A DNA stretch of 64,000 nt from Pelobates cultripes (lineage: Eukaryota > Chordata > Amphibia > Anura > Pelobatidae), in NCBI GenBank assembly GCA_933207985.1, contig OW240915.1, forward strand, positions 276,845,524 through 276,909,523, written 5' to 3'. Positions 23,661-34,870 of the stretch are shown one piece after another; position 1 is the first letter of the stretch, and the number at the start of each line of letters is the position of its first letter. The position numbers and the translations under genes are program-made. Under the pieces are notes generated by a model. It had not been told where the DNA came from, searched no databases, and worked only from the letters and a program-made list of their open reading frames with translations.

Positions 23661-26600
23661 CATACATACACATAGACGTGCACTAATTTAGACATTTAAA
23701 AATGAAAATCCAGCGCACTCGCTTATCTACTAAACAGTCATTTTAGTGCTGAACAATTTTTAGTTTTATTAAAAACACCTAATCTAGGCAAAAAAATAAT
23801 GGGGGTTTAGTTACAGTATATGATCATACATTGCATAAGCCTGCCACAACGCCAATGTACCCCATCTTTGGCAGGTCCTACTGTGTCTGCTAAATGAGCT
23901 ACTCACTTGGGGAAATCCTTCCATCTCGAGTTCTCTGCAGTACAAGGCTAAATAGGATCCTGAGATGAGGCACCTGTGACAGGGAGGGGTGCAAAACCCA
24001 TGGAGCTGGCTAGACTCCTAAATATATACATATATGATAAAATAACGGTTTGGCTGCACTCACTCATTTAGACATTTAGACACAATGCTACACATGTACA
24101 CACACACTTACTCAATCTATACTTGTGTGTTTATATAACAACTTTTATCATATGCAAACGTCAAATTTTATCTTTATTAGTTTGGAATGGGAGGGGGACA
24201 ACTGAGAAATCTCTGCCCACAGGCGCTTGTGATGTAAATCCAGCCCTCATGCTATTGTTAAATAAAACTGCCTTATCATCACAGTCATCCTACAAGCATT
24301 TAAAAAAAAAAAAAAGGTTTGAACTCACCTTATGAAACACGATGCCCTGATCTCCAAGCTACCAGTCCTACCTCCTTTGCTGAGATAATCAGTTTCCATA
24401 GGGAAGCATTGGGAGGCTAGTGAGCATATGCTGCAAATTGCTGTGCTTAGAGTTTAATAGTTTTATTATACTGTTTTTTCCCTATTCATTGACCCAGTAA
24501 ACTAAACAGTTTAAATACTCCTCTAATTAAAAAAATTAAAAAAAATATAGAATTTTATATTGAAATTGTAGTTTCCCTTTTAGTAAACAAATGCCACCTG
24601 CAGTCCAGGGGAAATTATTTATGTTCAGGTAACTTGATTGAGCAATCTAAATTGGACTGCATATTTTGGTTATACTCCTACCTTTGCTTTGGCTTACAAT
24701 GGTGCTTTAAGACACACCACACTCACCTGCCTATAGATATATTTTTAAATTAATATATTATGAGGCATACTATGCCAGTTGTCTGTATTGTATTGTGAAT
24801 TTTCTCCATCTTTAAGTCCTCATGAGTAGATATTCCAGGATTTGTTAATAAATATATATATATATATATATTATGAATATAAAAATACATTCTAGGGTGG
24901 ATGTAACACTCATATAAACATAATTTTCTTTCAGTAAATCCATCAGCTGTTAGTGTCCACCAATAACTATCATGTCATTCATAAACTAGTGAGTATATAC
25001 CCGCAAACTCCTAGACTCCCATTCAATTGAATGAGAGGAATATCGAACATCTGTGCATGTATGTGCAAAAGAATCACTACCAGGCTTAAAAAGAAAGCAC
25101 ACCAAAACCATCATTTATTGGCTTATTGGCACTTGCGAGACAGGCACAATGAACAGCCAAACCAAACCAATGTGCATTTTCTAAAATGCATGTCCTAAGT
25201 TGCCCACATAATTGTCATGTTTTGTTTTCTCATTTGCATACGTGCTTTCTAGTTTATCACAGAGATCCATATTTTCCTTTACAATGAATTAGAAGTCAGG
25301 TGAAAATGAGAACAAATACTTATGGGACCTTTCCTCTACATAGATAGTTTTATTTTTTCATGCAAAAGTTAACAACTTTGAATATATATGTTAAGTCAAT
25401 GGAAAAATATAGGATACAGGCGCTCACTAAAATAACAGAGTACAGAGCAGCAGTGAACCAGCAGGAATTCCCAATACCTGCTAGTAGTGACCAGAAATGG
25501 AAAAACAAAGTGGTAAACCGCGCCAGAGAAGTATTGAAAGTAGATAAAATATATTTGTATATACATACATACAGGATATCCAATGATATGATGGTGCATA
25601 TAGCCCTCAAGAAAAATAAGATACAGAACAATAATAGTGTAATACGTCAATAGTAAAATAACATAAATAGAATGTATAATAGTCAATTAGAAGACTAACT
25701 CACACTTTGCAGAGCTACTGAGAGCTCTGCCGTATAGCACCTGGACGGTACAAACCCCGTCTTGGGAAATAAGCGTGGTGTTATAAAACGGTATCCAATA
25801 CTCCACAGCCGTATATGTAGAAAGAGTAAAAAATAGAATACAATAGTATCGTATGTACAGTAAAATAATGGTATATAAAAAGCAGCACCTATCCTACTTA
25901 CACTTTTCAGAGCGATGCACTGTTCTGCTGATAGAAGCGTATGGTGGTATGATCCCCACCAAAGGATGTAGGAAGTTTATAATTTTATGTACCAATAAAG
26001 TTCCAACTTTTACCATCACATTGACCGGTCCTGGTTCACTTTGAATCCTGCTTACTTCCTACATCCTTTGGTGGAGATCATACCATTATACGCTTATATC
26101 ACCAGAGCAGTGCATTGCTCTGGAAAGTATAAGTAGGATACGTGCTGCTTTTTTTTTTTTTAAATTCTTTATTTTTGTAGTGCATAAGCTGATAACATAT
26201 TGTTGCGAGGTACCCCAACGGCACTCCTCCAACGCATACTAGACATTTGAAACGTAGAGGTACATACAAAATCAAGCACAAATTTTATATTTAGAGATAA
26301 CAGAGGTAATAAACAGTAGAGGATTTTATGTTACATTAACAAGCTTAAACCTTTAAGTTATGGATGCTGGTATACTGTAGTAGAAGTCTTACACTATAGA
26401 CAGTACAATCACCATCAGAGCCTGAACTGGCCTTCTAGAGTTATCTACTTTAAGTGTTGCAGTACTTATGACTGACTGGCTTATATATGATAATGACAGC
26501 CTGACTGTGTTTTTCTTGTGATCAACGTTAACAATAGGCCCAAAAGCGGCGGGCATGTACATTCTGAATTACTATAATAGCTGTTGTGGCTTATAATGCA

Positions 26601-27265
26601 TATGACTTGGCCCTTTAAGTTAGCTTTTACGCATTAGTGACAGATCTAGTGGTTCTTAGGGCCACATCCATGTACTTTTTTAAATTATACAACATTGCTC
26701 AGATCTATGTACAGTAAAAGTATAATGCATGTTTGAGTGGGACATACATTTATCTTCCAGACTAAGGCATGCATTACTATATTACAGATATGTTTTTTAG
26801 AAAGGCGTAGCTTATGCTGGTCGACGTTATATGGGGGGGCTGGCTGGTATTTTGACAGTGTCCCTTTGTAGCGAGGTTACTGGGCTCCTGTCAGATCTGA
26901 TTAAGTCAAAAATTTAAGCAACCAAGTAGGCAAAGCTTAGCTAGTGCTCTCTCATAGAGTGACATGTTAATTAGCATAGGCTGTACTTATGTGGGTAGCT
27001 AAGGAAACACATAATTATTAAAGGTTTGTTAAGTTTCATGCGATGAGGCTTAGGCCTGACGTGACATTAGCGCAGCTGACTTTAGTTTTAATAAAGAGTA
27101 TAGTGACTAGCTCCCTTACACTGCATCACTCTTCTTATATTCATTTATAACATTAAACATTCCGCAGCTGTGTGGATGGTGTGTCCAGCGGTAGCATCGG
27201 TCTGGGTTAACAGGGGCTGTTGAGTAGAGTTGGTCCTTGTGAGAAGTGGGCTATAGGTCCCTAAT

Positions 27266-27802
27266 TGTCACGATTCCAGAACCTAACACACTAACAGGTC
27301 ACAGAGAGTAAGGGTGCTATACCGGTCCTTAGAGTGGCCGGGCTAAGCACACTAAGAATGGTCAGGAGACAAGCCAAGTAAAGGGAGCCAGAAAACGGGA
27401 GAACGAGAAACAAGCTGAGGTCAAAGGAGTGGAAAGGACAGGATAATCGGAATAACGAGCCAAATAATCAGTAACCAGAGAGCAAGACGAGAAAACTACA
27501 GTACAGGTATCACAAGACCACAACAGGGCATTGAGGGACAGGAAAGGGAAGTATAAATACCCTTGGTTTAATTCTGATTGGATAACTTCCAATCAGAATT
27601 AACAATCACACGTGGGGGATATCTATACCTCCCACTGTGATTGAGGAACTGTTTCTTTAACACCGGGGTTTGCATAATTTAGTGTCCTCCCAGCGTGCAG
27701 CGTTATACATGCTGCCGCTGGGGGGCGTGGAGGACGTGAGCGGCGAGTGGCAGAGAGGAGACGCCGCTCGCCGACAGGATCTCGCTGTCAGGATCTCTGA
27801 CA
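27266..27802. mobile_element. Solo LTR-like insertion with 5-bp target duplication
   Basis: The element begins TGTCACGATTCC and ends CTCTGACA, with TG...CA and inverted TGTCA/TGACA termini. It is flanked by identical CTAAT at 27261-27265 and 27803-27807. A length of 537 bp, no coding region and a 5-bp duplication fit a solo LTR of a retrovirus-like or Gypsy-type element. Orientation is not determined. It lies inside the 3' non-coding part of the L1-type element and so is younger than it. Confidence 0.68.
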
Positions 27803-28235
27803 CTAATATATGTAATGTCAGCCATTGACCTGGTTCGGAGGAGGCAGGAGGTCTGGTAATGTCACAAAGATGAAGTGTAAAATTGAGTGGTGAAGTCACT
27901 TAAAGTGATGCTCCTGCAAGTTGTAAGAGACATACCATGCTCTCGAGCGGCCGGGGGAAGGTGAGGGTGTCCTGGGGTGATGCAGTCATCAAGGTCGTTG
28001 ATCCAAGCTGGATCCCTTTGAGACCTAGGTGGTCAGGAGGTGGGAAAAACTGCAATGGGCCGCATTTACAGGGTGGGGAGGTTCATTGTTAACAGTTCTT
28101 GGTTTTATAGGAATTCTTCGGCTGGTTGGTCGGGCAAGGGTAGGGTGCTGCGGGTGGTCCCTGTAGCATTGTAATCATTGCCGTAACCGTCGGATGTGTG
28201 TTGCTAAAATTAAATCGTGGGCTCTTCGGCTCCGC

Positions 28236-29204
28236 TTAAGTGGTGACCGAGGCGTATGTGACCGGTGTGTTGTTTCGTGGTACAAAGGGAGGGCAGTTCT
28301 CTGGGTCCCAGCTGTGAGCCGGGGTGGTGGGGGCTCGGTGGTCCGCTTGGGAGAGAGAGTCCTTCGGTATGCCCAAGGCCTGTAAAAGATCTGCAGCATC
28401 CTGTGGGCCGTGGATTTGGTGAGTTGTTTCTCCCTCCTGCACGAGGAGTGTGTGGGATGACCTCCAGCGGTATAATATTTTGTGCCTTTGGAGTGTGGCA
28501 GTGAGTGGTCTGAGCGATCTACGCCACGCCAGAGTTCCATTTGAGAGGTCATTGTAAAATGTCAGCTTTGTGTTCTCAAATTGTATAGGAGTTCTTCCCC
28601 GGAGGGCGGTGGTGATCGATGCTTTGTCTGATCTATTTTTGAAGGTAAGGATAGTGTCCCTTGTGGCCGCGTCTGGGGCCCTGGCAGGTTTCGGGATCCG
28701 GGATATATCAGTGGGAGTGATGAGCTGAGTTTGGCCTGGGGGCAGTATAATGGTCAATAGGCGCCTGATGGTGTCCGGCAGTTCTGTCTCTGGTAGGCCC
28801 TCCGGGATCCCCCTGACCTTTATGTTATGTCTCCTTTTGGCGTTCTCCTGGGCGTCTAGGCGCCATTCAAGCATCATATTTTTGCGGCTCAGCTCTTGTA
28901 CGTCTCTCTGCAATGTGGTGATGGTGCGCAGATTTTCTTGAGAGGAGTCTTCCAGCACAGCAATTTGGTCCATGAGGCCCTGCAGCGTTCCCCTTAGTGC
29001 TGTGACATCCGCAAGGATGTTTTTCTGTAAGTCTGCTAATAGGGTTTTTAACACCCCTGTGGTTACCAGGTCTGCATCAGGATCAGACCTTGTTTTGCCT
29101 GGTTGTGCCCTTGGTGTTGGGTCAGGGGCTCGGAAGTATTCCTCCTCAGCTCCCTCTGAGCAGTCGTCCGAGAAGTCCGTGCAGCCTCTGTGGAGCACCG
29201 CCAT
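28236..29204 (-). CDS. L1-type ORF1 protein, intact (322 aa)
   Basis: A full open frame of 322 residues starts at MAVLHRGCTDFSDDC. Residues 1-45 are a disordered acidic N-terminus. Residues 46-123 are a coiled coil (LKTLLADLQKNILADVTAL, LQRDVQELSRKN). Residue 124 onward is RRHNIKVRGIPEGLPE, the start of the RRM-like domain of L1 ORF1 proteins. Residues 220-283 are the C-terminal domain (WRRSLRPLTATLQRHKILYR), and the tail is Pro/Thr-rich. ORF1p of this family is an RNA-binding trimeric chaperone of retrotransposition. Composition differs strongly from the surrounding AT-rich intron. The absence of stops suggests a recent insertion. Confidence 0.82.
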   Translation of the reverse strand: MAVLHRGCTDFSDDCSEGAEEEYFRAPDPTPRAQPGKTRSDPDADLVTTGVLKTLLADLQKNILADVTALRGTLQGLMDQIAVLEDSSQENLRTITTLQRDVQELSRKNMMLEWRLDAQENAKRRHNIKVRGIPEGLPETELPDTIRRLLTIILPPGQTQLITPTDISRIPKPARAPDAATRDTILTFKNRSDKASITTALRGRTPIQFENTKLTFYNDLSNGTLAWRRSLRPLTATLQRHKILYRWRSSHTLLVQEGETTHQIHGPQDAADLLQALGIPKDSLSQADHRAPTTPAHSWDPENCPPFVPRNNTPVTYASVTT

Positions 29205-31056
29205 ATTGGCCTCACCGCGTGCTTGCTACCACATATCCCCTATTGTTAGTCCTGGGGCTGGTTTGTCCAGCATCTGTTTTTTATTTTTGCGTCCCATCGT
29301 GCTTGAGGGGTTCCTGTGTGTGGTCGCGGTGATGTAGGCTGTAATTAAGCTTGAATTCTCCGGTTTTAACACGGAGCTCCAGGGTTGTGCGTCCGCTCGT
29401 CTCGGCTGTCCACTTGCTGCTTTTTATATACCATTATTTTACTATACATACTATACTATTGTATTCTGTTTTTTACTCTTTCTACATATACGGCTGTGGA
29501 GTATTGGATACCGTTTTATACCACCACCCTTATATCCCAAGACAGGGATTATACAGTCCAGGTGCTTTACGGCAGAGCTCTCAGTAGCTTTGCAAAGTGT
29601 GAGTTAGTCTTCTAATTGACTATTATACATTCTATTTATGTTATTTTACTATTGACGTATTGCACTATTATTGTTCTGTATCTTATTTTTATTGAGGGCT
29701 ATATGCACCATCATATCATTGGATATCCTGTATTTATGTCTATACAATTATACTATTTTATCTACTTTCAATACTTCTCTGCGCGGTTTACCACTTTGTT
29801 TTTATATATGCTAAGTCAAGTATGTCACTGTACCGTGATTGTTAAAGAGCATTATCTAGAAGGTTATCTTATACCTTTAAATCTGTTCTAAAAAGTAAAA
29901 TAAATTACAATTGATTTGATTATTTTTTTTTAAACATAGTGTCACTTCTGTCAACAATATCAATGTATATATTTATATATTGTTGCTTATGCGTGAAATT
30001 CAGTTTGCATCCTGAATCTGTGACTATTTAATCGTTCTCTGATTCCCAGGTGCAATTTTTATTTTATTTCACCAAAGGTGTTCATATTGTGTTGCTGAGC
30101 TGAATGTGATAAATAATTTATTTTTATTATTTTTTTTCTTAGTAAAGTAACATTTCTGCACTTTGAATTCCTTATAACAATCTATAATTGGACTATATAT
30201 GTTTTGTAAGCAATGACCTTGGCAGTTTGTAAAGGCGTCTGAAGCAATTATGTCACGGAACGTGATAGAAAAGCAAGGCGAAAGCAGGCAGAATTGCATG
30301 AATTAGTGCAAACAGGAAATGTTGCTAAGCAGTATTAGCTGACAGTTAGCTTTTTTAATGAGGGAAGACATGCAGCAATTAAATGTTGACACACAATTAT
30401 GAAATGTATAAGATAACAAATCAGTACTGCAATAAGGGAATAAAAAAAGACATTTGTTAAAAAACTTGCCTGATGCTCTGTCATCTGAAACTGTTTTTTA
30501 TGAGTGCAGGGTGAAGGTCAAGGAGGTATCTCAACTCCATCAATCGTCTGGACAGTTACAAATGACCTTTCACTTTCCATAAGACATTCAATATTCTGAA
30601 TTGGAGAGATACATTTTTCTGTGTTTAGAAAATGTTGAAATTTAAACCTTTCATACCAAGTAAGGTGCTGCTATGTTTAAGTCATTTGAACGGTTCATTC
30701 AACCCAATGTGCATTCATGCTAGCTTCCCATTAACATGGAGGTACTCACTTGGGTTGTGCTGTATCTATTAGTCGAAACATGTTTATTTAAACCTTTTAT
30801 GAAAAATTACTGTGTAAGTCAAGCCCGAAGCTGGCGGCAACATATACCTGTGCAAGCCAATGGAAATAAAAAAAATGTTTTGGATTTGTGATGTTGTTCT
30901 GTTCCTACTGTTGCCGGTTTAACACCTTGCATGCCAACAAAAGAAGCAAAGTATTGCAATCACCAACTGGCACCATGTAGAATTAAAGCGAAATGTTCTC
31001 ATCCGCTCGATTGATCTTGATTCTATTCAAGCATTTTCTGAATTTATTTTTCTTAG

Positions 31057-31140
31057 ATACATGACAAAGAACCTAAATGTGAGACCCTACAGAAGGAACT
31101 ATTAAAAGCTCAAAACCAGTACTCTGCATGTTATGATGAG
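31057..31140 (+). CDS. Coiled-coil protein gene, internal exon E5 (84 nt, 28 codons)
   Basis: Acceptor tttttcttag and donor GAG|GTAATC bound a phase-0 exon of 28 residues beginning IHDKEPKCETLQKELLKAQN and ending QYSACYDE. It is the first of two 84/168-nt exon pairs. It aligns without gaps to E7: Leu11, Glu14, Leu15, Gln19, Tyr22, Cys25 and Glu28 coincide. The size equals four heptads. It follows a 20-kb intron, yet stays in frame with E4 and E6. Confidence 0.75.
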
Positions 31141-32497
31141 GTAATCGATTTTAATTGCCTGTTTTATATTAACCTTTGCTTCCTCCCCCCTTGTTCTTTG
31201 GCAGTGTAATCACCTAAAATATACATCTATAATTAAGGATTCAGTTGTGATTGTTTATGGTTTCTGTTACCTTTAGTAATGTTTCCCAGATGCGTGCCAA
31301 ATAAAAAGTATTTGCTTTTTTTTTGTTTTAGAACAATCAAAAATACATATTTTAAAAAATTACTATTTTTGTGTAAGATTCTGTCATTTTCCAATAAGTT
31401 TGATCCGTCAATTTATTTCATACACATGAGCAATTCAATTATTTGTATCCACATTTGCATTTTTTCAGGTAGAAGCAAAGTCGAAATCAGTGTCTGTTTA
31501 GATTTGTTTTTTTATGGAGAATACAAACATATAATTCCTCCCATCGTATATTTATTTTCCTGAATCTGGAAGAAATGAAAAGTGTTGTACTTTTAATTGA
31601 CAGATTACAGCCAATAGTGGTAGCATGTGAATAAAATTAAAGTTTGAATGTGCAGATTAGAACAGTTTTGTAGTATTAAAATAAATATATGAAACTATTT
31701 CTACGTTGAAACTAAATAAAATATTTGTATTACATGTAATTTTATTAGCCAAGAAAATCCATTTTAATTGATGCTGTGTTTCTTCTAATGGACCACATTC
31801 GGTCAATGCAGTAGGTGTCATTCATGGACATCTGGTCTTTCATCCTTCCAAAGTTATTACATCTAGATCTATTGAGTCTAGTAGTAATGACATTTACAAG
31901 TCAGGACATACTGAAACAAAAGGGATTACCAAGATAGACTTCCTAATAAAAACACTTATATCATGGCTGCTATTTATAGATTTATTTATTTTTTTAAATA
32001 TAATTTTAGCTGATTTCCTGTTTATACAGTTAAAAACCGGAATTCTTGATACAGATCCATATTTTTGACATTATCACTGTCCAGCTATTCACCTAATTAT
32101 AAACCATTCCAAAAGACTTGCATGGTCATCAGACTTCATTCTGACTTCACTCTAGCAAACATTATTAGACTTTCATGTTTTTGTCGCTGTTGAACCAGTG
32201 ATTACGCCATACATTAACAACACAAGTTAGACAATGACTAGAACCTCCTACTCTAATTTGTGTTTTGTTCCAACAAGCCATAATCTAAAAAAATAAATAA
32301 ACTCTAAGATATATTTAGCCTGAAACAGTTTTGAGTCAGTGCAAATGTATGTTGTGAATATTCAAAAGACAGGCATCCTTTTTCTTAGCTTAGATTCCAT
32401 CCCTGCAGAGGAATAAAGCTTCACTTTGGGGAGCATAATGTGAAGACGGGACAGCAATATTTGAAATGAACCTTACATTTATCTGTTTTACATCCAG
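31141..32497 (+). other. Intron between E5 and E6; no recognised element
   Basis: The intron is 1.36 kb and AT-rich. The open frame at 31279-31563 is on the coding strand but lacks helical composition and splice support. I see no repeat or RNA gene here. Confidence 0.6.
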
Positions 32498-32665
32498 TTA
32501 CTCCACCGGGAGAAACTTTTACATAAACTTAAGGAAGAAAATATTCAACTGACAGAGCAAATCAAGCAGCAGTCCCAGGATATTTCCAAGATGAGTGAAG
32601 AAAGGAAGAAACTAGACTTGAAACTGGCAGTTGTCACAGAGAAACATAAAACTGCACAACAAGAG
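32498..32665 (+). CDS. Coiled-coil protein gene, internal exon E6 (168 nt, 56 codons)
   Basis: It follows tttacatccag and ends at GAG|GTGTGT. The 56 residues begin LLHREKLLHKLKEENIQLTE and end KTAQQE. This is classic coiled-coil composition with Leu/Ile at heptad core positions and dense Lys/Glu, and no Pro or Gly. Eight heptads. It pairs with E8, which has the same length; the segments after the preceding Tyr-x-x-Cys motif (DELLHREKLLHKLKEEN versus EELRMQEEEVTRLQQKS) are similar. Unknown function. Confidence 0.8.
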
Positions 32666-33411
32666 GTGTGTGTGCGTGTGTTACAGTGCGTTTAGACTTT
32701 TTCTGTCTTAAGTGCCTCTTGTCAGTTCTGCATTTCAAGAATATAAGGCATGTCATTTGCTTTAATATAACCTCAGGACTTCATAAATGACAACCTTAAA
32801 TGTGCTATTACTTTTTTATACAGTGTAACTCGTTTATACTTTATTTATTGTTTGAGGTCCATTTGGTGAGTATGCCAGAAAAGTAAATGGCAAGAAAAAT
32901 AAATGTATTTTTCTTAAAATAAATACATAAATACATTTTGTTTATGATTTCAAATGCAATTTTTTTTCTTCTCTGAAGTAGAGAGAGAAATTTGCATTTA
33001 AATAGCACCATTTGTTTTTTAATTTTAGAAAGGGCTATTGTTCATGAAAAACTATTTTAATAAATAGGGAAATTTCTATCTTAACACATAAATGTATATT
33101 TTTATTTGTAAGTTTTTTTTGTTTTTTTTAAAGGCTGTAAGAAACGCAGACACAGCCCCCCAAAAGACTGAAATAAAACATAACTTTTTTTGTTTCCACT
33201 ATATTATTATTAACATATGAATAGTTAGTTATTTGATTTAATTATGGGATGTAATATTGCTGTATGGAAGAATACATTGAGTATGTGAATATGCAAATAA
33301 TTCCAAATGCAGGTGTTCTCCAGAGATGGAATCCCTGCAGAGTGTATAATCTCCATAAATGTGTAAGTATAGATGTATACTTTCTTTGAGTCAAGCAATT
33401 AAAAGGACACT

Positions 33412-33575
33412 TCAGTCCCCTAAAGCATTTCACCTTGCTTAAGCTCTGTAGGCTTATTTTATAAAGCTGGCAAAAGCAATATGGACTTTTATAAACCCCC
33501 ATAGTAACACCTTCAGTCGTAAAGCAGACAGTGAGGAGGGTTGAGCTACAGTTCAAAGTAAAAGTGAGTGCTTCT
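33412..33575. mobile_element. Fragment of a TTAA-type dispersed repeat
   Basis: 'gacacttcagtcccctaaag' and 'tctcattgagatacaattgt' resemble the ends and interior of the other TTAA repeats in this window. Boundaries have been lost, and the CR1 fragment follows at once. Low-confidence assignment. Confidence 0.35.
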
Positions 33576-33639
33576 CATTGAGATACAATTGTTTAATGCT
33601 TATCTATGAGACACATCTAATTGGACATTTGTAATAGTA

Positions 33640-34076
33640 ACTTCACTAAAAGTAAAGACAAATAAGTCGATGTGGCCTGATGGAATACACCCAAAGTTAT
33701 TAAACAAGCTTAGTGGTGTACTAGCAAAACCAGTAACAGATTTATTTAACCAATCATTGTTAACTGGAGTAGTCCAAGCAGACTGGCAATTAGTGAATGT
33801 TGTACCCATTCACAAGAAAGGTAGTAGGAAGGAGTCAGGCAACTATAGGCCAGTAAGCCTTACTTCAGTAGTGGGAAAAGTAATGGAAACCATGTTAAAG
33901 GGTAGGATTGTTGAACATCTAAAATCACATGAATTTCAAGATCAGAGACAACTTTTTTTTTTTACTTTGGGGAGGTCATGCCAAACTAATCTTTTTGAAT
34001 TTTTTCATCAGGGTGGTGCAGTAGACATTGCTTATCTAGATTTCATTTTAAGGCTTTTGACACCGGCACACACATA
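33640..34076 (+). pseudogene. CR1-type LINE reverse transcriptase fragment
   Basis: An open stretch encodes MWPDGIHPKLLNKLSGVLAK, then LVNVVPIHKKGSRKESGNYR and PVSLTSVVGKVMETMLKGRI, the fingers and palm-start region of CR1 polymerases. A T-run frameshift near 33951 interrupts 'QDQRQ' before FTLGRSCQTNL. The fragment stops at the motif 'AYLDF' before the catalytic YxDD. It is truncated at both ends and inactive. It lies in the same orientation as the host gene. Confidence 0.75.
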
Positions 34077-34106
34077 GCAGGCTTATCAATAAACTGCAAT
34101 CTTTAA

Positions 34107-34582
34107 AGGAACACTATGAAGTCAGGAACACAAACATGTATTCCTGACCCTATAGTGCTAAACCCCCCACTTAGCCCCCTTAAAAGCAATTAAAACTCAC
34201 CTTATTTCCAGCGCTGTGCGCATCCTCTGGCACTGGCCCTCCCCCCTTGGTGACATCATCAGAATTGCAGATTTTCAGCCATGGGGAAAGCATTGGAATG
34301 GCTAGAATTGGCAAGAATGGGGCCAAACGTCATTTTGGCCAATCAGCACCTCCTCATAGAGATGCATTGAATCAATGCATCTCTATGAGGAATATTCAGC
34401 GTCCCCATGCAGTGCGTCCCTGTGCCTACTGTGCAGCACTGCCCCAGGAAGCACCTCCAGTGGCCATCTGAGGAGTGGCCACTTGCAGGTGTCCCTAGGG
34501 GCAATGTAAACACTGCCTTTTCTCTGAAAAGGCAGTGTTTGCATTAAAATGCCTGAAGGCAATGATTATACTCACCAGAACA
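34107..34582. mobile_element. TTAA-bordered repeat, truncated on the right by a Tc1 end
   Basis: It begins at a TTAA followed by AGGAACACTATGAAGTCAGG and has an internal hairpin ('gaatcaatgcatctctatga' against 'tcatagagatgcattgattc'). The left end matches the reverse complement of the right end of the element at 13097-14748. The right end is lost where the Tc1-type sequence begins. Confidence 0.55.
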
Positions 34583-34870
34583 ACTACACATTTTAGAGTG
34601 GCCTTTTATTGTGGCCAGCCAAAGGCACACCTTTGCAATAATCATGCTGTTTAATCAGCATCTTGATATGCCACACCTGTGAGGTGGATGGATTATCTCA
34701 GCAAAGGAGAAGTGCTCACTAACACAGATTTAAACAGATTTGTGAACAATATTTGAGAGAAATAGGCCTTTTGTGTACATAGAAAAAGTCTTAGATCTTT
34801 GAGATCAGCTCATGAAAATGGGGGCAAAAACAAAAGTGTTTCATTTATAATTTTGTTCAGTTTATATATA
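34583..34870 (+). mobile_element. Tc1/mariner-type transposon end (truncated), copy 2
   Basis: The block 'gtggccagccaaaggcacac', 'gaggtggatggattatctca', 'aacaatatttgagagaaata' and 'ttttgttcagtttatata' is the reverse complement of 54422-54700, the 3' flank of a Tc1-type transposase relic. Only the transposon end is present, without transposase. Confidence 0.6.

Larger units (their letters stand above)
26154..29414 (-). mobile_element. L1-type retroelement with ORF1 but no ORF2 (HAL1-like)
   Basis: On the minus strand the order is: a leader of about 210 bp, an intact ORF1 (29204-28236), a non-coding 3' part, and an AATAAA-type signal followed by a 13-base A run (26161-26149 on the minus strand). 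The 11-base sequence TGCTGCTTTTT occurs at both borders (26143-26153 and 29415-29425), as expected for a target duplication. There is no endonuclease or reverse transcriptase frame, and after removal of a nested LTR (27266-27802) the 3' part is only about 1.5 kb. It would depend on another LINE for mobilisation. A 3' relic of the same family is at 35884-36285. Confidence 0.7.
25384..29816. mobile_element. Giant foldback element, right arm split by an L1-type insertion
   Basis: 25499-25977 is inversely repeated in 26052-26148 plus 29417-29805. For example, 'ggatatccaatgatatgatg' at 25575 pairs with 'catcatatcattggatatcc' at 29710, and 'atcctttggtggagatcata' at 26062 pairs with the segment near 25950. 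A loop of about 75 bases (25978-26051) separates the arms. The right arm resumes at 29415 after the inserted L1-type element. A related left half is at 62383-63058. No protein is encoded by the foldback; apparent frames are mirror copies of each other. Confidence 0.75.
10948..31056 (+). other. Very long intron (20.1 kb) between E4 and E5
   Basis: No exon with coiled-coil character and credible splice sites was found between these exons, and E4 and E5 remain in frame when joined. The interval is a transposon reservoir with the separately listed nests at 13.1-14.75, 17.5-19.8 and 25.4-29.8 kb. Unassigned AT-rich stretches without a recognised element are 10948-11940, 14755-16560, 20300-22400, 24440-25380 and 29830-31050. 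Confidence 0.6.
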
